DNA of 64,000 nucleotides from Phocoena phocoena (lineage: Eukaryota; Chordata; Mammalia; Artiodactyla; Phocoenidae): positions 25,835,815 to 25,899,814 of the forward strand of contig NC_089238.1 of the NCBI RefSeq assembly GCF_963924675.1, in the 5' to 3' direction. The notes below the pieces were generated by a model. That model was not told the DNA's origin. It ran no database searches and was given only the letters and a program-made list of their open reading frames with translations. The position numbers and the translations under genes are program-made. Shown one piece after another: positions 1-17,519 of this stretch. The first letter of the stretch is position 1; every line of letters begins with the position of its first letter.

Positions 1-59
1 CCACCGGGGAAGTCCCTGTGTGTGTCTTTTTAATGTACATGAAAGGGATCCTTTCTTTT

Positions 60-958
60 AAACATAACAAATCTTAGATCTTTCTCTCTCAGCTCATTTA
101 GCTCTTCATCATTCTTTTTAATGGGTTATTGGCTATAGTTCAAGGGAAGGTCAATGAGTACTCCTATGATTATTTAATTGGATCCCATTGATGGACATCG
201 AGGCTGTTTCTCAGTTATTTAGTATCCTAAATCATGCTGTGGTGAATATCCTTGTTCCCTCATGGAAATATTTCTGAAGGGTGAAAAGAAGGGGATTTGT
301 TTTTAAACAGCTTTACAAAAACCTGCACATATTTCACGCAGATATTCAACTTGATGAGTTTGGACATATGCATCCCCCCATGAAACCATTACTGCAATCA
401 AGGTAATTGATATATCCAGCACCTGCGAAAGTTTCCTTGTGTCCCCTCACTTGTTTTGTGGTAAGAATGCAACATGAAATCTACCCTCTTAACAAATTTT
501 TAAGTGCATAACACAGTATTGTTAACTATAGACACTGTGTTGTACAGCATATCTGTAGAAGTTATTCATCTTGTTTAACTGAAACTTTATACCCATTGAA
601 CAACTCCCCACCCACACCCCCATGCCAGCCCCTAGCATCCACAATTCTGTTCTCTGCTTCTGTGAGTTTGTTTTAAATATTGCCTATAAGTGGAATCATG
701 CAGTATGTGTCTTTCTCTGAGTGGCTTATTTTACTTAGCATAATGTCCTTCAGGTTTGTCTATGTTGCAAATGGCAAGATTTCCTTTTTTAAGGCTGAAT
801 AATATGTCATTATAGATATAGACCATGTTTTCTTTATCTGTTCATCTGTCAATGTACATTTCGGTTGTTTCCATATCTTGGCTATTGTGAATAATGCTGC
901 AGTAAACATAGGACTGCAGATAAGATACTCTTCCAGATCCTGATTTTAATGAAATAAT
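60..958 (-). mobile_element. L1 fragments in TENT4B intron
   Basis: The + strand reads TGGCTATTGTGAATAATGC near 884 and TAAGTGGAATCATGCAGTAT near 687. These are the reverse complement of the end of L1 ORF2 and the adjoining 3' UTR. The part at 60-290 looks like a second, older L1 piece (CCCATTGATGGACATCGAGG). All are truncated and degenerate. Confidence 0.7.
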
Positions 959-1139
959 GGGATTTTAGAAATTATTTATATAAGCATTATTTATCACTAA
1001 TTAATACAACAACCTCTGGAGAGGTTGTCGTAATTTATATTTTTACATACAGCATGTGAGTGCCTTTTCCATATGTCCTTGTCAAAATTGGTTATTATTA
1101 ATCTTAAAATTTGGGGGGGGGGAGTAATTGAATAGAACT

Positions 1140-1530
1140 TTGTCAATGCCTTCATGTAAATCTGAAGTTATAATTAATGAGGACTTCAGTTATGGAAACT
1201 GGAAAGCTTGCCCTTGATGTGGCAGTGTTCTCAGGCACATTGCAAGCTGGGCAGGTGTCCCTCGGAAGCAGGGTTAGCCCCTGAACAGATTTTGGCTGAA
1301 CTGCAGGGGGCAGTGTTGAGCAGCAGGGCCAGCAGTGGGTGATCTGCCTGCCTTGGCCCAGAGGCATCAGGGAGACTGCCATGTTGCCTCTGGTTTTGAG
1401 GGTACAGAAGCTCCTAAGAGACTCACACCGCCACCCTGGGCAACCCAGCTGAAAGGGTGTGAAGCAGTTCTTCCCTTCGATAGCCAGAGAAACTGAGCCT
1501 TTGAGGGCCATTTTGAAAGGCTAACATTTC
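1140..1530. other. GC-elevated intronic block of unknown origin
   Basis: A roughly 370-bp block clearly richer in G and C than the AT-rich intron on both sides. A 119-codon open frame crosses it on the minus strand, but its peptide resembles no family I know and shows no splice context. It could be an ancient retropseudogene or a conserved element. Confidence 0.4.
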
Positions 1531-4050
1531 TCCCTGGTGGAACTTTTCTCAGAGCAGAAGCAATTTTTTTTTTTCATGTCTCTGTTTTGACCTAAATTAT
1601 CTGTGGGGTTGTACTTTTTCAAATACAGAGGCTATTTTTTGTTGATATTTCTTCCTTGTCACTTTAAATTTTTGTATTATCATTAATTTTGAGATTAATG
1701 TAAATTTTACCCCAGCAAATTAATTTTGATTCTGTTTTTTTGGGGGGGTGGTATCCTCTCCAGTTGTATATTAGCACCTACTTTATCATATTGCTTTTAT
1801 ATTATGTACTTTTCCTTTAAAAACAGGGAGTGGATGTGCTTTCATGCTCACTTTATCTTATAAAAAGAAAACATTGATATCCTGATAGAGGGCACTGTGT
1901 TTTGATCACTCAGGAATTTTGATCACAGGAGAGTTGTATTTTATTAATTTAAGATGAGAAACCATAAGGCTGCGTATGTAGCATACAGCAATATTTACTA
2001 ATTAATCATATTGAGTTTTGACCCAGATGTGGGAGAAACTAAAGTTTTCTCTGAGTTATTGATTTCAGAGGCATAAAGTTGCATTAATATGTGAAAGCAA
2101 ACTTGCAAAGTTTCTCTAGTTTCCAGCCTTTATTAGGTCATCATGTCACTCAGAAGTGTGCCAGGCATGCAGTAGTTACTCCAAAAATGGGATTCAGTTC
2201 CTTCAGGATTTTTGAAGCCCCTAGATATACATGGCACCATGCCAGTAAAATTATGCAGTCCACAGGGATAGAGCCCCTCAGAATTATTTTAAAATCTTTA
2301 CTGGAAATTTATTTCCTAAATATACCAACATTTCTCACTTAGTTCTTTAAGCATTTTACAAGTAGCTAGTTAAATATAGACGAGATATAGGCAGTGATGT
2401 TTGTGTTTGGTGTGGGTAAAGAGATGACCCTGGCAGGCTTGAGATGGGTTCTCTTGTTCTTGCTGTTCCAGTACATTTTTGTTTTAATAGCCCTCCCTTT
2501 TTCCTTTATTCCTCTTTCCCCCTTCCAATATGGCAAATGCAAATCTACAGATAAGCTGTAGAGCCATATTTTCCTAAATGGGAAGATGGTTCCATGGATT
2601 TTTAAAGTTTAGGGTAGTCTTGATTTAAGGATTTGTCACGTAAAACTGTAATATCTTGTCTCCAAATTAATGTGCTAGTTAGAAACCTAAAAGCCTAGTG
2701 ATAAACAGGAATTTTAGAATCTTCTCCACTTTTTACCAAGTTCAGAAATCTCTTATAAGACCTTTGTTTGCTTCATGGTCATCTAGTTTTTTTTATTTAT
2801 ACTCGTAGTGACGGGGACCTTACTACCTTGCAAGGCAACCCCTTTCCATTTCCCGAAGCTATCATCGTTGGAAAGCACTCCTGTTTATCTGCAACCTGCC
2901 TGTGGTGGAACAGTGCAGAATATATATATTACACATCACAAAACCACTTCAAATGAGTATTTCTTTTCGTCATTAGATGGAAACTACCCAGTGCAAGGAT
3001 CATGTGTGACTAGCCTTTTTCCTTGTAATGCCCTGAACATAGGCGCTCGGTAGTGTTCTTACTTAGTTTCATATGACTTGAAGATTAACTGGAAGACAGG
3101 CCAAATATTTTTTGCCTGTATTTGAATTAGAAAATGTGTAAGTGGGCCTTTGTAGAATAGATAACAGTCAAATTTAGGAGGTTTTTTCCATTGGTTAAAA
3201 TGGAAGTATTCTACAGTGATATGCTTTCGAACCACAAATAAACTCTGATACATAGCAGATGATCCAGTTAGACAAGAAGTCCGTTTATTATTTTTTTATT
3301 TTTTTTTAGTCCGTTTATTTTGTTGTTTATTTGTGGCCCTCATCCCTGCCAAAAGTGCAGAAGAGTGAAGCAAGCTGTAAACTCTGTAATGACTAGTCAT
3401 TTTAGCTGTTGTCTTTAAGAAGCCAAAGGGGATAACCTTAGAGAATATATTAAAACCTGGGAAGCTTAAAAAAAAATCAGAAGATCCTAGGGTACCTAGA
3501 AGCATACCAAGGAAGACTTGATTCCACCTGCAGAACTCCCTGGAGTTTTAAAATCCAGTTTTCTGTGGTATTGCACAGTGAACAGGCAGAACGTTGCTAT
3601 AAATCATTCCTTACCAAATGGCCCAGGGTTTGAAACTAAGGGGCTGAAAAGGCTCCCTGTGGCCAACCCCTTGGTCGTGCCTGAGGACACCAAGGCCAGG
3701 AAGTGCCAGTTGCTTTTCAAAAAGAACATAGCTGCCCTCAGGCGGAGCCTGAGTCTGGAACTCAAGTGTTTTTGACTCTGTCTAAAAATAAAACATCAGA
3801 AGAGGCAGAAACTGTTGATTGCCTACTCAGCCACATTTTAAATGTTATAGCCATTATAACATATAGGACTTAGACATTTTTCTTTCCTTTCTTTATAACC
3901 GTTTTGGATCTCCTGGTGTTTCTAGCTTCCTGTGAATCCGTACGCGCTCTGGACCTGAATGGGCTTGCCGCTGCGGGCACACCCCTCCTTCTGGATTCTG
4001 TTGCTTCGAGGCTGCACTGCCTGCCACTGCCCCCCAGCATGCTCCCCTCT
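1531..4050. other. TENT4B intron, nothing recognised
   Basis: AT-rich intronic sequence with short T and A runs. I see no exon, RNA gene or confidently identifiable repeat; the short open frames have no family resemblance. Confidence 0.5.
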
Positions 4051-4059
4051 GGCACTTGA

Positions 4060-5215
4060 CACCCGTTGCGATTTAACTAGTGCCCTTCTCCTGGCTTCCT
4101 GGTCCATCACAGCGGTGCTAGACTGAGACGCCACGAGCACAACCTCACTCTGGCTTACCTCCAGCTACCTGGAGCCCGGCCTCCCACCTTGTCTGCGTCC
4201 AACACAAGTTCAGCAGACTTCCTCCCGTTTTATATTCAGTTTTCCCTCCTAGAGGTAGCTCTTCACAGTTGCGCCAGCTTGTTAAGGAATGCTATTTTCG
4301 TCTTCTTCTCTTCTGCAGTAGTAATTGACTACACCCAGCCCCTTCGCCAGCCTAGTTTTTCCTTTCATCTTGTTCATTGATGCCCCCAGCCGCTCAGGCC
4401 TCAGCCCTTGCAGGTGTCCTCACTCCTGTCTTTCCATTGCTGGTCATGCCCTGCGGCCCAGCCATTGTGTCCGTGTGTGTGGCACTTCTGGAGCCCATTT
4501 CTTTCCTTCCACCATCCTCCAGGCCTTCAGCTAGTTAGTTCCTCTACAGTTGCAGTAGTTTATGAGCCATTCCTCCGCCTCCAGTCTCGTCTCTTTCCCA
4601 ATCCATTGTTTGCACCACTGCCAGATGAATCTTCTTAAAATGCTCCATTTTTTAAGTCAGTCTTTCCCGGGTCCCTCTCAGAAGCATTTAAATAGTCCCG
4701 TTACCACCGGGGAAGGTCTGAACTTCTAAGCTTTTCGTTCAAAGCCTGCTGTCATCAGGTGCTGCCTTCCTCTCAGCTGCTGTTCCTCCCTTTACTCCTC
4801 CCTCCGCCACAGGCTGTGCCCTTTGCTCGGTGCTCCCTGAGTGTGCCTCGTACCTCTCGGTCTCTGGAAGTCTTCTTAGCTCCTTCGTGGAGCCTTGTCT
4901 GCCAGCCATTCTTTTCAGGTCTTTGCTGATGTTCACTGGCTGACCTATTCATTTGACACTTAATTCACTAAGCAAACATTATGAAAGACACGCTGTTTTG
5001 CTCCTGTGAGGAATGGATTACAGAGGGGTTAGAGGGTCATCCGCACTGCCAGGAAGCTTGTCTTTGTCACCTAGATTCTGTATCTTCTTGTGTTCATATC
5101 TACCGGATCAGAAGTGTAAAGGCAGAGGCCAGGCCTTACACTTGAAATTTAAGAAATTTAAAAATCACCAGCACCCAGCAAATATTCTGCACAGGCAAAT
5201 AAATACGTGCTGTGA
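4060..5215 (+). mobile_element. L2-like LINE 3' region (degenerate)
   Basis: Phrases typical of the L2 3' end appear in order: a CT-rich stretch with TCTCTTTCCCAATCCATTG near 4588, TGCCTTCCTCTCAGCTGCTG near 4763, and near the end GCAGAGGCCAGGCCTTACAC, CACCAGCACCCAGCAAATAT and AATAAATACGTGCTG. Strongly diverged. It ends about 250 bp before the first TENT4B exon in the window. Confidence 0.45.
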
Positions 5216-5421
5216 GAGCTGCTAGTACACTTCTATTAAGGCTTCTTGGAATTTCTTGTTTTATTTATTTTGGCATTTTGATTAAATTGTGTACGTTCCC
5301 ATTTTAGCATGAATTGTAACTTTAAAATTAAGGTGAGAAATCTATGAATGTAAAATCATCAGCTGAGTTATCTTATAGACTTAATTAGGTAAGATTATTT
5401 AAGCTAGTGATTTCTCATTAG

Positions 5422-7292
<1,871 letters not shown>

Positions 7293-7339
7293 GTCCAGAT
7301 ATTTGGAAGTTTTAAAACTGGCCTGTATTTACCTACTAG
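7293..7339 (+). CDS. TENT4B: TENT4B micro-exon with GS motif
   Basis: A 47-nt exon between a TTTTAG acceptor and a GTTAGT donor encodes VQIFGSFKTGLYLPT, residues 42-56, plus two bases of Ser57. It carries the Gly46-Ser47 pair of the polymerase-beta-type nucleotidyltransferase signature, which contacts the incoming nucleotide. It is the shortest coding exon of the gene here, and skipping it would shift the frame and destroy the active site. Confidence 0.95.
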
Positions 7340-10127
<2,788 letters not shown>

Positions 10128-10621
10128 TGAAAATGTTAGAAATGGAGTTGTGTTTTGAGATTCTGTTGTGGTGGTGTTCTGATATACTTGGCTAAACTAT
10201 TTTTATATGTGTATCGCTGACAAATGCTTCTTTTCTGTGCAGTGGTTTTACTTTCCTTGAATCTGCTTGTAATAATCAGTAATTTATAATGTGACCTCAA
10301 GTAAGAATTAAGGGTTGAGGAAGCTTTTGAAGAACTTCTCTCCAAGAGTTCAGATTAAGACCCTCTCTAGGGAGCCTTTTCTAGATTTTAATCCCCAAGT
10401 CACCTGTAAGATAGGTCCTGCAGGTGTCCTTATCTTATCTTGAAGTGGTTTAAGTCTGCTTCTGCTTATTCTGTTTTCTTCCCAGGTAGTGCAGAATTTG
10501 TCAACATCATCTTCAGAACATTTCTCATGCTTAAACCCATCAGCTTTTTTCTCCCAAAACTAAAACTGTGAACTGCTTTGGCTTATGTAGAATATCATTT
10601 CTCTCCATTCACAATGTCTTT

Positions 10622-10985
10622 CTTTTAATGAATTTATTTCTTTTATTCATTTATTTAATTTTTGGCTGCGTTGGGTCTTCTCCACTGCACGCGGTTTTCT
10701 CTAGCTGCGGCGAGCGGGGGCTCCTCTTCGTTGCAGTACGCGGGCTTCTCACTGCGGTGGCTTCTCTTGTTGCGGAGCGCAGGCCCTAGAGCACGCGGGC
10801 TTCAGTAGTGGTGTCACGTGGGCTCAGTAGTGGCAGCACGCGGGCTCTAGAGCACAGGCTCAGTAGTTGTGGCGCACGGGCTTAGTTGCTCTGTGGCATG
10901 TGGGATCTTCCCGGACCAGGGCTCGAACCCGTGTCCCCTCCATTGGCAGGCGGATTCTTAACCACTGTGCCACCAGGGAAGCCCC
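10622..10985 (-). mobile_element. CHR-family SINE, long form
   Basis: On the minus strand this starts GGGCTTCCCTGGTGGCACAG and has the RNA polymerase III B box around GGTTCGAGCC, followed by the long tail with repeated GTGCGCCACAAC-type phrases. The + strand therefore starts T-rich and ends GGGAAGCCCC. Imperfect target duplications read CACAATGTCTTTC (10610) and CACGATGTTTTTG (10986). Confidence 0.88.
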
Positions 10986-11179
10986 CACGATGTTTTTGTT
11001 TTTTAGCAGCTCTTCAGGTTCACCTTTTTCTTTTTATGTCAGAAAAAAATTTAACTCTCCTGTGGTAAACATTATATTCTTATATAAATGAGCGGAGTGT
11101 AGAAAAGCAGAAAATGAAAAGAAATATTATCTGTAATCCCACTCTTTTGGAGGTATTGGGTGTGTATAAAGTTTCTTTT

Positions 11180-11715
11180 TACCAGAAAGAAACTTTTTTA
11201 AAAATTGAGAATAATACGTATGATAAAAAATCTTACTAGTATAAAAGGGTAGTGAAAAGTGAGTCACCCTTACACCTTATATGCTTAGACCAGCTTCATA
11301 GGATGTGCCTTCATCAGCTTTTTTTCTTTGCTTTTTATCCTCTTCTTGAAATTTTTAACAAAAGGAATATAGCACACTATATACAAGATGTCTCATACTT
11401 TTTTTCTAACTTAATATTTTGGTGGGTTTTTCTGTATCAGCACAGTCAGGGTTCCTTCATTCTTTTCACTGACTACATGGTTGTCCCTTGTCAGGATTAT
11501 TGTGCTTTGTGTAGCACTTCCGTGGTGTTGCTTCCAGTGGTTTTATCTGTTACAGAAAGTGCTTGGTGGACATCCTTCCATGCCTACATCTTTCTTTACA
11601 CTAATAAATTGTAGGAAGATTCCCGGAAGTGGAATTTCTGGGTCAGAGGATATATGCAGAAAAAATTCTGTTGGAAATTTGCCTAGTTGTTCTTTAAAGA
11701 GACTATATTTCTGAG
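11180..11715 (-). mobile_element. Old L1 fragment
   Basis: GAAGTGGAATTTCTGGGTCA near 11627 and surrounding phrases are the reverse complement of an ancient L1 3' region. Two overlapping 77- and 120-codon open frames here are incidental. Confidence 0.45.
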
Positions 11716-12230
11716 TTCAACTGTAGTGTTTAAAAATGATTATTTCTCCATATTTTTGTTGTTTCTCATGCTTGCTTACTTTGACATGATTTGCAAAAGT
11801 TTAAACATTTTTCTTTCTTATGGAAGCAGTTTGTTTTCATTGTAAGTGTCAAGAAAAGAGTGGAAATCACTAGTAATTCTACCACCCCTAGGTAATGGCT
11901 GTTGACTTCTTTCTCGATGTTTGTGCTTGCTTTGTTCCCCTCGGCGTCCCTAGCCTAGGGCCTGGCTTGTGGAGAGAACTTAATGAGTGTGTGCCCGAGT
12001 GAAAGACAGACTCACACTGTCCATATTTGCCAGCATGGATGTTCTCACCCTTCTTTGTAAAGCACAGAAGGTGGGTCTGTGTGTTCACCTGCCCGCATGG
12101 AGAACAGCAGGCAGGATGGCTCCTGCTTCTGGGCTCTGCAGAATCATCTGAAGGACCCTGGTCTGCCTATGGAGTGCCACCTACAAGAAGTGATTCTTTA
12201 AAATCCCACTGATTTAGTGCTCTAAGAGAT

Positions 12231-12350
12231 GGGAATTCCCTGGCGGTCCTGTGGTTAGGACTCTGCACTTTCACTACATGGGGCCTGGATTCGATCCCTG
12301 GTCGGGGAACTAAGATCCTGCAAGCTGGGAGGTGTGGCCAAAAAAAAGAA
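12231..12350 (+). mobile_element. CHR-family SINE, short tRNA-derived form
   Basis: Starts GGGAATTCCCTGGCGGTCC, has A- and B-box-like blocks (GTGGTTAGGACTC; GATTCGATCCC), and ends GTGGCC plus an A-rich tail. This is the short CHR-1-like class shared by cetaceans and other cetartiodactyls. Confidence 0.88.
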
Positions 12351-12687
12351 TTGAGACATTGTCCTGTACTGTTTCTGTTACCTATTTACAATTGAATATT
12401 ATTCGGTAATGGTCATAAATGAGTGTCACAAAATATGTATTGCTAGCGTTTCTGTCCTGTAGTGAGTGCTTGGGTGCTGTCATTTACGTCTACATGTTTT
12501 AGATTTTAGATGTGAGGAGACAATCCTTAATTGCTTTTAGCTTACTTTTTTATAGCTTGTTTTTAAGATAGAAAATTAAGTATGTTACATATGTCCACCA
12601 AAGTTTGTAATGTAAGGACCAGTTTATACTTAGAGACCACATATGCTGTTAATGCTTAGAGCTATTATTGATGTAGGAATTCACTGA

Positions 12688-12879
<192 letters not shown>

Positions 12880-13587
12880 TAAATCAGTTGGGAATCATTT
12901 TGGAAAAAATTTAAATCAAGCTCTAATTAGAGTGTTTCCCTTGATTACTTACGACTTCTCCCTTTAAACTAGGTACCTTTTTATAATTTAGCAAATAAGT
13001 ACTTTAAAATCCCTAGGGAAGAATTTTTTTAAATTTTTAATCCCGTGTGCTCTAGTATTTTTGAGACTTTTCACTGCAAATTTTAGCATGCAAAAGTATG
13101 GTGTGGTTTCCATAGGTGTAAATAGTAACACAAATGCCAAAATTAAGAATGCCTTCTAAGCAACTACTCTTGTAAGTTTAGCTGGAATTGAGATTTGCTG
13201 TCTGGTTAAGATGAGTTGGAAGTCTTACTCTCGTCAGTGAGCGTATTTATGTGGTGCAGTGTTGCCAACTGCGTGACTCGCTGGTGAGTCAGAATGACTT
13301 CCCTGATGCTGGGCCAAGCCCGCGCTCTCAGCATCCTGGGGCAGCTGTAAAATTCAGCCTCATAAATTGTCCCCCCCCCCACAGGTCCCCCCGCCCATGG
13401 GGCTTTAATTTAGGTTGTCTATAACAGAAGTACTATTAGGATTAGCCTGCTCTAACTCCATGACCTATTGGCTGCTATGCTAAAGCAAAATTATAATAAT
13501 ACTGTTTATAGAAGTTAGAATGTCATTTATTATCCTCACCTTGAATTTAGAGAAAGTCCAATATAATTCTTTTTCTTCTCATTTTAG

Positions 13588-13815
<228 letters not shown>

Positions 13816-13847
13816 TAAATTTACGGACATTCAAAGAAAAAGGCATT

Positions 13848-13985
13848 GGGAATTCCCTGGCAGTCCAGTGGTTAGGACTCACTCCACGCTTTCACTGCTG
13901 AGGGCCTGGGTTCAATCCCTAGTCGGGGGAACTGAGATCCCGCAGGCCTCTCAGTGCAGCAAAAAGAAGAAAAAGAAAGAAAAGG
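13848..13985 (+). mobile_element. CHR-family SINE beside TENT4B donor site
   Basis: Starts GGAATTCCCTGGCAGTCC and ends in A-rich AAAAAGAAGAAAAAG. Target duplications AAGAAAAAGGCATTG and AAGAAAAGGGCATTG flank it with one mismatch. It begins 46 bases downstream of the exon ending at 13801. Confidence 0.92.
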
Positions 13986-14090
13986 GCATTGTCAGTCACC
14001 ACATTGTACTTTAAACTCTCTTCAGGTGGAAAAGTAAGCACTAACTTGTAATTGTAGTCGTTTTTTTCCCTCAAAATATATATATATATA

Positions 14091-14286
14091 TTTTGCGGTA
14101 CGCGGGCCTCTCACTGTTGCAGCCTCTCCCGTTGCGGAGCACAGGCTCCGGACGCGCAGGCTTAGCGGCCATGGCTCACGGGCCCAGCCGCTCCGCGGTA
14201 TGTGGGATCTTCCCGGACCGGGGCACGAACCCGTGTCCCCTGCATCGGCAGGCGGACTCTCAACCACTGCACCACCAGGGAAGCCC
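14091..14286 (-). mobile_element. Cetacean CHR SINE (CD-like subfamily)
   Basis: Minus-strand element with GGCTTCCCTGGTGGTGCAG head, intact GGTTCGTGCCCC B box and GCGGGAG-type 3' half. A perfect 12-bp target duplication CCCTCAAAATAT is at 14068 and at 14284, and the tail is expanded to an AT microsatellite. CpG sites are largely intact, which suggests youth. Confidence 0.93.
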
Positions 14287-14954
14287 TCAAAATATTTTAT
14301 AAGCAAACACATGAACATAAACACACACACACAACAGGAAAACACATTGCGTACTTCCAAATGAGTTGAGTTGGGAGTGGAATCCATTCGACTCTTAAAG
14401 GCAAAGGAGAATGGGTATTAACTATATGGGTGGGTTTGTGCATCTCCAGTTTGGTGCCATTTTTCTTCTTTCTTGCGTCCTCACTGCTCCTGATTCTAAC
14501 CAATTGTCAAACGGCACTTTAAGTGAGGATTTTGAGGTCATTAGAGGGAGTGAGCTCGCTCATATGTCTCAGAATTCATGAGGGAAAGGGTACCAAGAGA
14601 TAGTTTAGTTTCCCTTTGGACCCCTTCTTTTTAATTTTGCATAGTCTCCCTGTGCTTTTTCCGGCTTTATGTTGGCTTAAAAGTGAGCAGAAAATGAATT
14701 CCTCCTGTGCTTTCATGATGCTGTGTTTGCTTGCTTGTATCCTAGTTTTTCTGGGCAATATTTTTTCCTGATATAATTGTAAAATATTTAGATTCCGTGT
14801 TATCAGACTTCAATGGAAATGCTTTTAGTCATTTGCTTTTAATGCATTGGCCTTGAAAATGAGTAAGGAAAGGGAGTTAAGAGATAGAGTAGTTACCTAG
14901 GAGCCCTTTTCTGGCTTGATGAGCCATCTTATAAACATTAATAGTTCTGTGTGG

Positions 14955-15079
14955 TGACTCCCCCGGCGGTCCAGTGGTTAAGACTCTGCACTTGCAATGT
15001 AGGGGGCTCAGGTTCGATCCCTGGTCGGGGAACTAGGATTTCCATATGCCGTGCAGTGCGGCCAATAAAAAAAAAAGAA
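14955..15079 (+). mobile_element. CHR-family SINE, short form
   Basis: GACTCCCCCGGCGGTCCAG head, GGTTCGATCCCTGG B box, A-rich tail, with the 9-bp duplication AGTTCTGTG at 14943 and about 15080. The head carries point changes relative to other copies. Confidence 0.88.
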
Positions 15080-15513
15080 AGTTCTGTGTTTATTCATTGA
15101 GGAAATGTTTACTGGGAGCCTACCCTACCTAAAGGACACTAAGGTTTTTTTCAGCAAGATGGTCCTTGCTTTTTAGGAGTTCATAATTTAGTGAAGGAGA
15201 TGTCTGTATACCTACCAAGCAAAAAATAAGTATTTATAATTTAGCTTGGTTTCCCTCTTAGGGAAAACCAGGCCGTTACTTCTTTTACTTGCATGACTGT
15301 GTATGGGATAGTCCTGTTGGGCCAGAAGACATTTAGGCAATTTATATGACATAAGAACATATTTATGCGTGATGCACGTGTTTATAGAGTCTGGGGAGCT
15401 GTGGGACCGACTGGCAGCTCAGATTCTGAGTGCCACTCTTAGCAGGACAGTGAGTGCCCTTCCTCTCCCAAAAGAGGGCTCACAAACATCTAGTTCATTT
15501 TAAGCCACGGTAA

Positions 15514-15675
<162 letters not shown>

Positions 15676-15690
15676 TAAAAGTTTAACTAA

Positions 15691-15906
<216 letters not shown>

Positions 15907-15975
15907 TAGAGGCTTTTCTGTGTTGTGTGTGCTTAATGGGAAGAAACGTTTTCCAATCTTTTGCCACTCTTTCAG

Positions 15976-16163
15976 GAAATGGTGTTACCTTGATAGTAGA
16001 TACTCAGCAGTTAGATAAATGTAATAATAATCTATCTGAAGAAAATGAAGCCCTTGGAAAATGTAGAAGTAAAACTTCGGAATCTGTTAGTAAACACTCT
16101 TCAAACTCTTCATCAGGTCCAGTGTCTTCCTCTTCCGCTACACAGTCCAGCTCTAGTGACGTC
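15976..16163 (+). CDS. TENT4B: TENT4B exon, Ser-rich tail (I)
   Basis: The 188-nt exon completes Gly325 and codes for residues 326-387, starting NGVTLIVDTQQLDKCNNN and ending in a low-complexity Ser tract followed by DV. The region is outside the catalytic fold and probably disordered. The preceding intron is only 95 bases. The donor GTAAGT follows GAC GTC; using the earlier GTCGTA instead would drop Val387. Confidence 0.94.
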
Positions 16164-16296
16164 GTAAGTATGAAGACATTGTTTTCTAAACCTAGACCCT
16201 TAGGAGTTCTGTTGGGGGTAACTCTATCTAGAGAGCCAAGGCTAGCTCATTTTCTTGTTTGTTCCTGGGAAATTTTAATAACTTTATGATTGTACT

Positions 16297-16505
16297 TTTT
16301 TTTTTTTTTTCTTGCAGTACGCGGGCCTCTCACCGTTGTCCCCTCTCCCGTTGCGGAGCACAGGCTCCGGACGCGCAGGCTCAGCGGCCATGGCTCACGG
16401 GCCCAGCCGCTCCGTGGCATGTGGGATCCTCCTGGACTGGGGCACGAACCCGTGTCCCCTGCACCGGCAGGCAGACTCTCAACCACTGCGCCACCGGGGA
16501 AGCCC
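16297..16505 (-). mobile_element. Cetacean CHR SINE (CD-like subfamily)
   Basis: Minus-strand element ending GGGAAGCC on the + strand, with a T15 start. Target duplications TATGATTGTAC (16286) and TATGATTATAC (16506) differ at one base. It lies 133 bases after the exon ending at 16163. Confidence 0.93.
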
Positions 16506-17190
16506 TATGATTATACTTTTTCTCAACATTGTGTTCAAATTTTCAAGCATACAGCCAAAAGTGAAAGGATTTTAGCGAACATCCATATACGCCACCACTA
16601 GATTCTACCATTAATATTTTACTGGTTTATCACAGAGCTGTCCATTCATTCACCAGTTCATCTTATTCTTTGATACATTTCAAAGCACTGCAGACATTAG
16701 CACACTTCCCGCAAAGTACTGTTGTGTGCTTGTCATTAACCACAGTTCAGTGTTTGTCCAGTTTTCTCTTTAGATATAAAATGAACGTATAAGGAAATCT
16801 TAATTATACATTTACTAAATTTTAACAAATGCATACACATGTGTAACCCCAAATCCTAGCAAGATACAGACTATTACCATCACCCCAAAGAGTTCCCTCA
16901 TGATGTTTGCAAGTAAATTCCCAATCTTACCCTCAGAGGTAACCACCACTACGATTTTCTAATACCATAGACTAGTTTTGTCTGTTTCAAAATTTTATAT
17001 AAATGGGATATATACTCTCTTGTTCACCATTTAGAAATGTACAGCTTAAGTGGTTTTCTTTTAGCATATTTATGATATTGTGCAGCTATACCACTATCTA
17101 ATTCCAGGACATTTCCATCACCCCAAAAACAAACCTATTAGCAGTCCCTAATTTCTTCTCCCCCCCCCCCCACCGTGCCCTGGAAATCCC
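16506..17190 (-). mobile_element. Old L1 3' fragment
   Basis: Reverse-complement L1 phrases such as CCACTATCTAATTCCAGGAC and CATTTCCATCACCCCAAAAA. It is probably continuous with the L1 sequence beyond the neighbouring SINEs. Confidence 0.55.
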
Positions 17191-17303
17191 TAATCTACTT
17201 TCTGTCTTATCCTGAGTTTACTTAAGATCAAGATCTATTAATAAAATGGGCTTTATTGGCTTCATTAAGTGTATAACATAAAATAATCTAAATATGGAAG
17301 AGG

Positions 17304-17519
17304 AGGGCTTCTCTGGTGGCGCAGTGGTTGAGAGTCCGCCTGCCGATGCAGGGGATGTGGGTTCGTGCCCCGGTCCCGGAAGATCCCACATGTCGCGGAG
17401 TGGTTGGGCCCGTGAGCCATGGCCGCTGAGCCTGCACGTCCGGAGCCTGTGCTCCACAACGGGAGAGGCCACAACGCTCTGAGAGGCCCGCGTACTGCAA
17501 AAAAAAAAAAAAAAATTGT
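17304..17519 (+). mobile_element. Cetacean CHR SINE with perfect TSD
   Basis: Starts GGGCTTCTCTGGTGGCGCAG, has B box GGTTCGTGCCCCGG, and ends GTACTGC plus A15. The 14-bp target duplication AAATATGGAAGAGG is exact at 17290 and 17520, the mark of a recent insertion. Confidence 0.95.

Noticed and set aside
12231..12350. Possible tRNA gene from A- and B-box-like motifs
   Set aside because: The motifs belong to the tRNA-derived head of a SINE; no cloverleaf with a functional acceptor stem is present.
14022..14387. Recurring open frames of 60-120 codons with the same peptide at 14.1, 16.3, 17.3, 27.2, 27.9, 41.5 and 46.3 kb
   Set aside because: All are translations of CHR-family SINE copies, not a gene family.
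16161..16163. Alternative donor GTCGTA one codon earlier in the TENT4B exon
   Set aside because: GTAAGT at 16164 is the stronger donor and gives the DV-DSD junction known in the protein.
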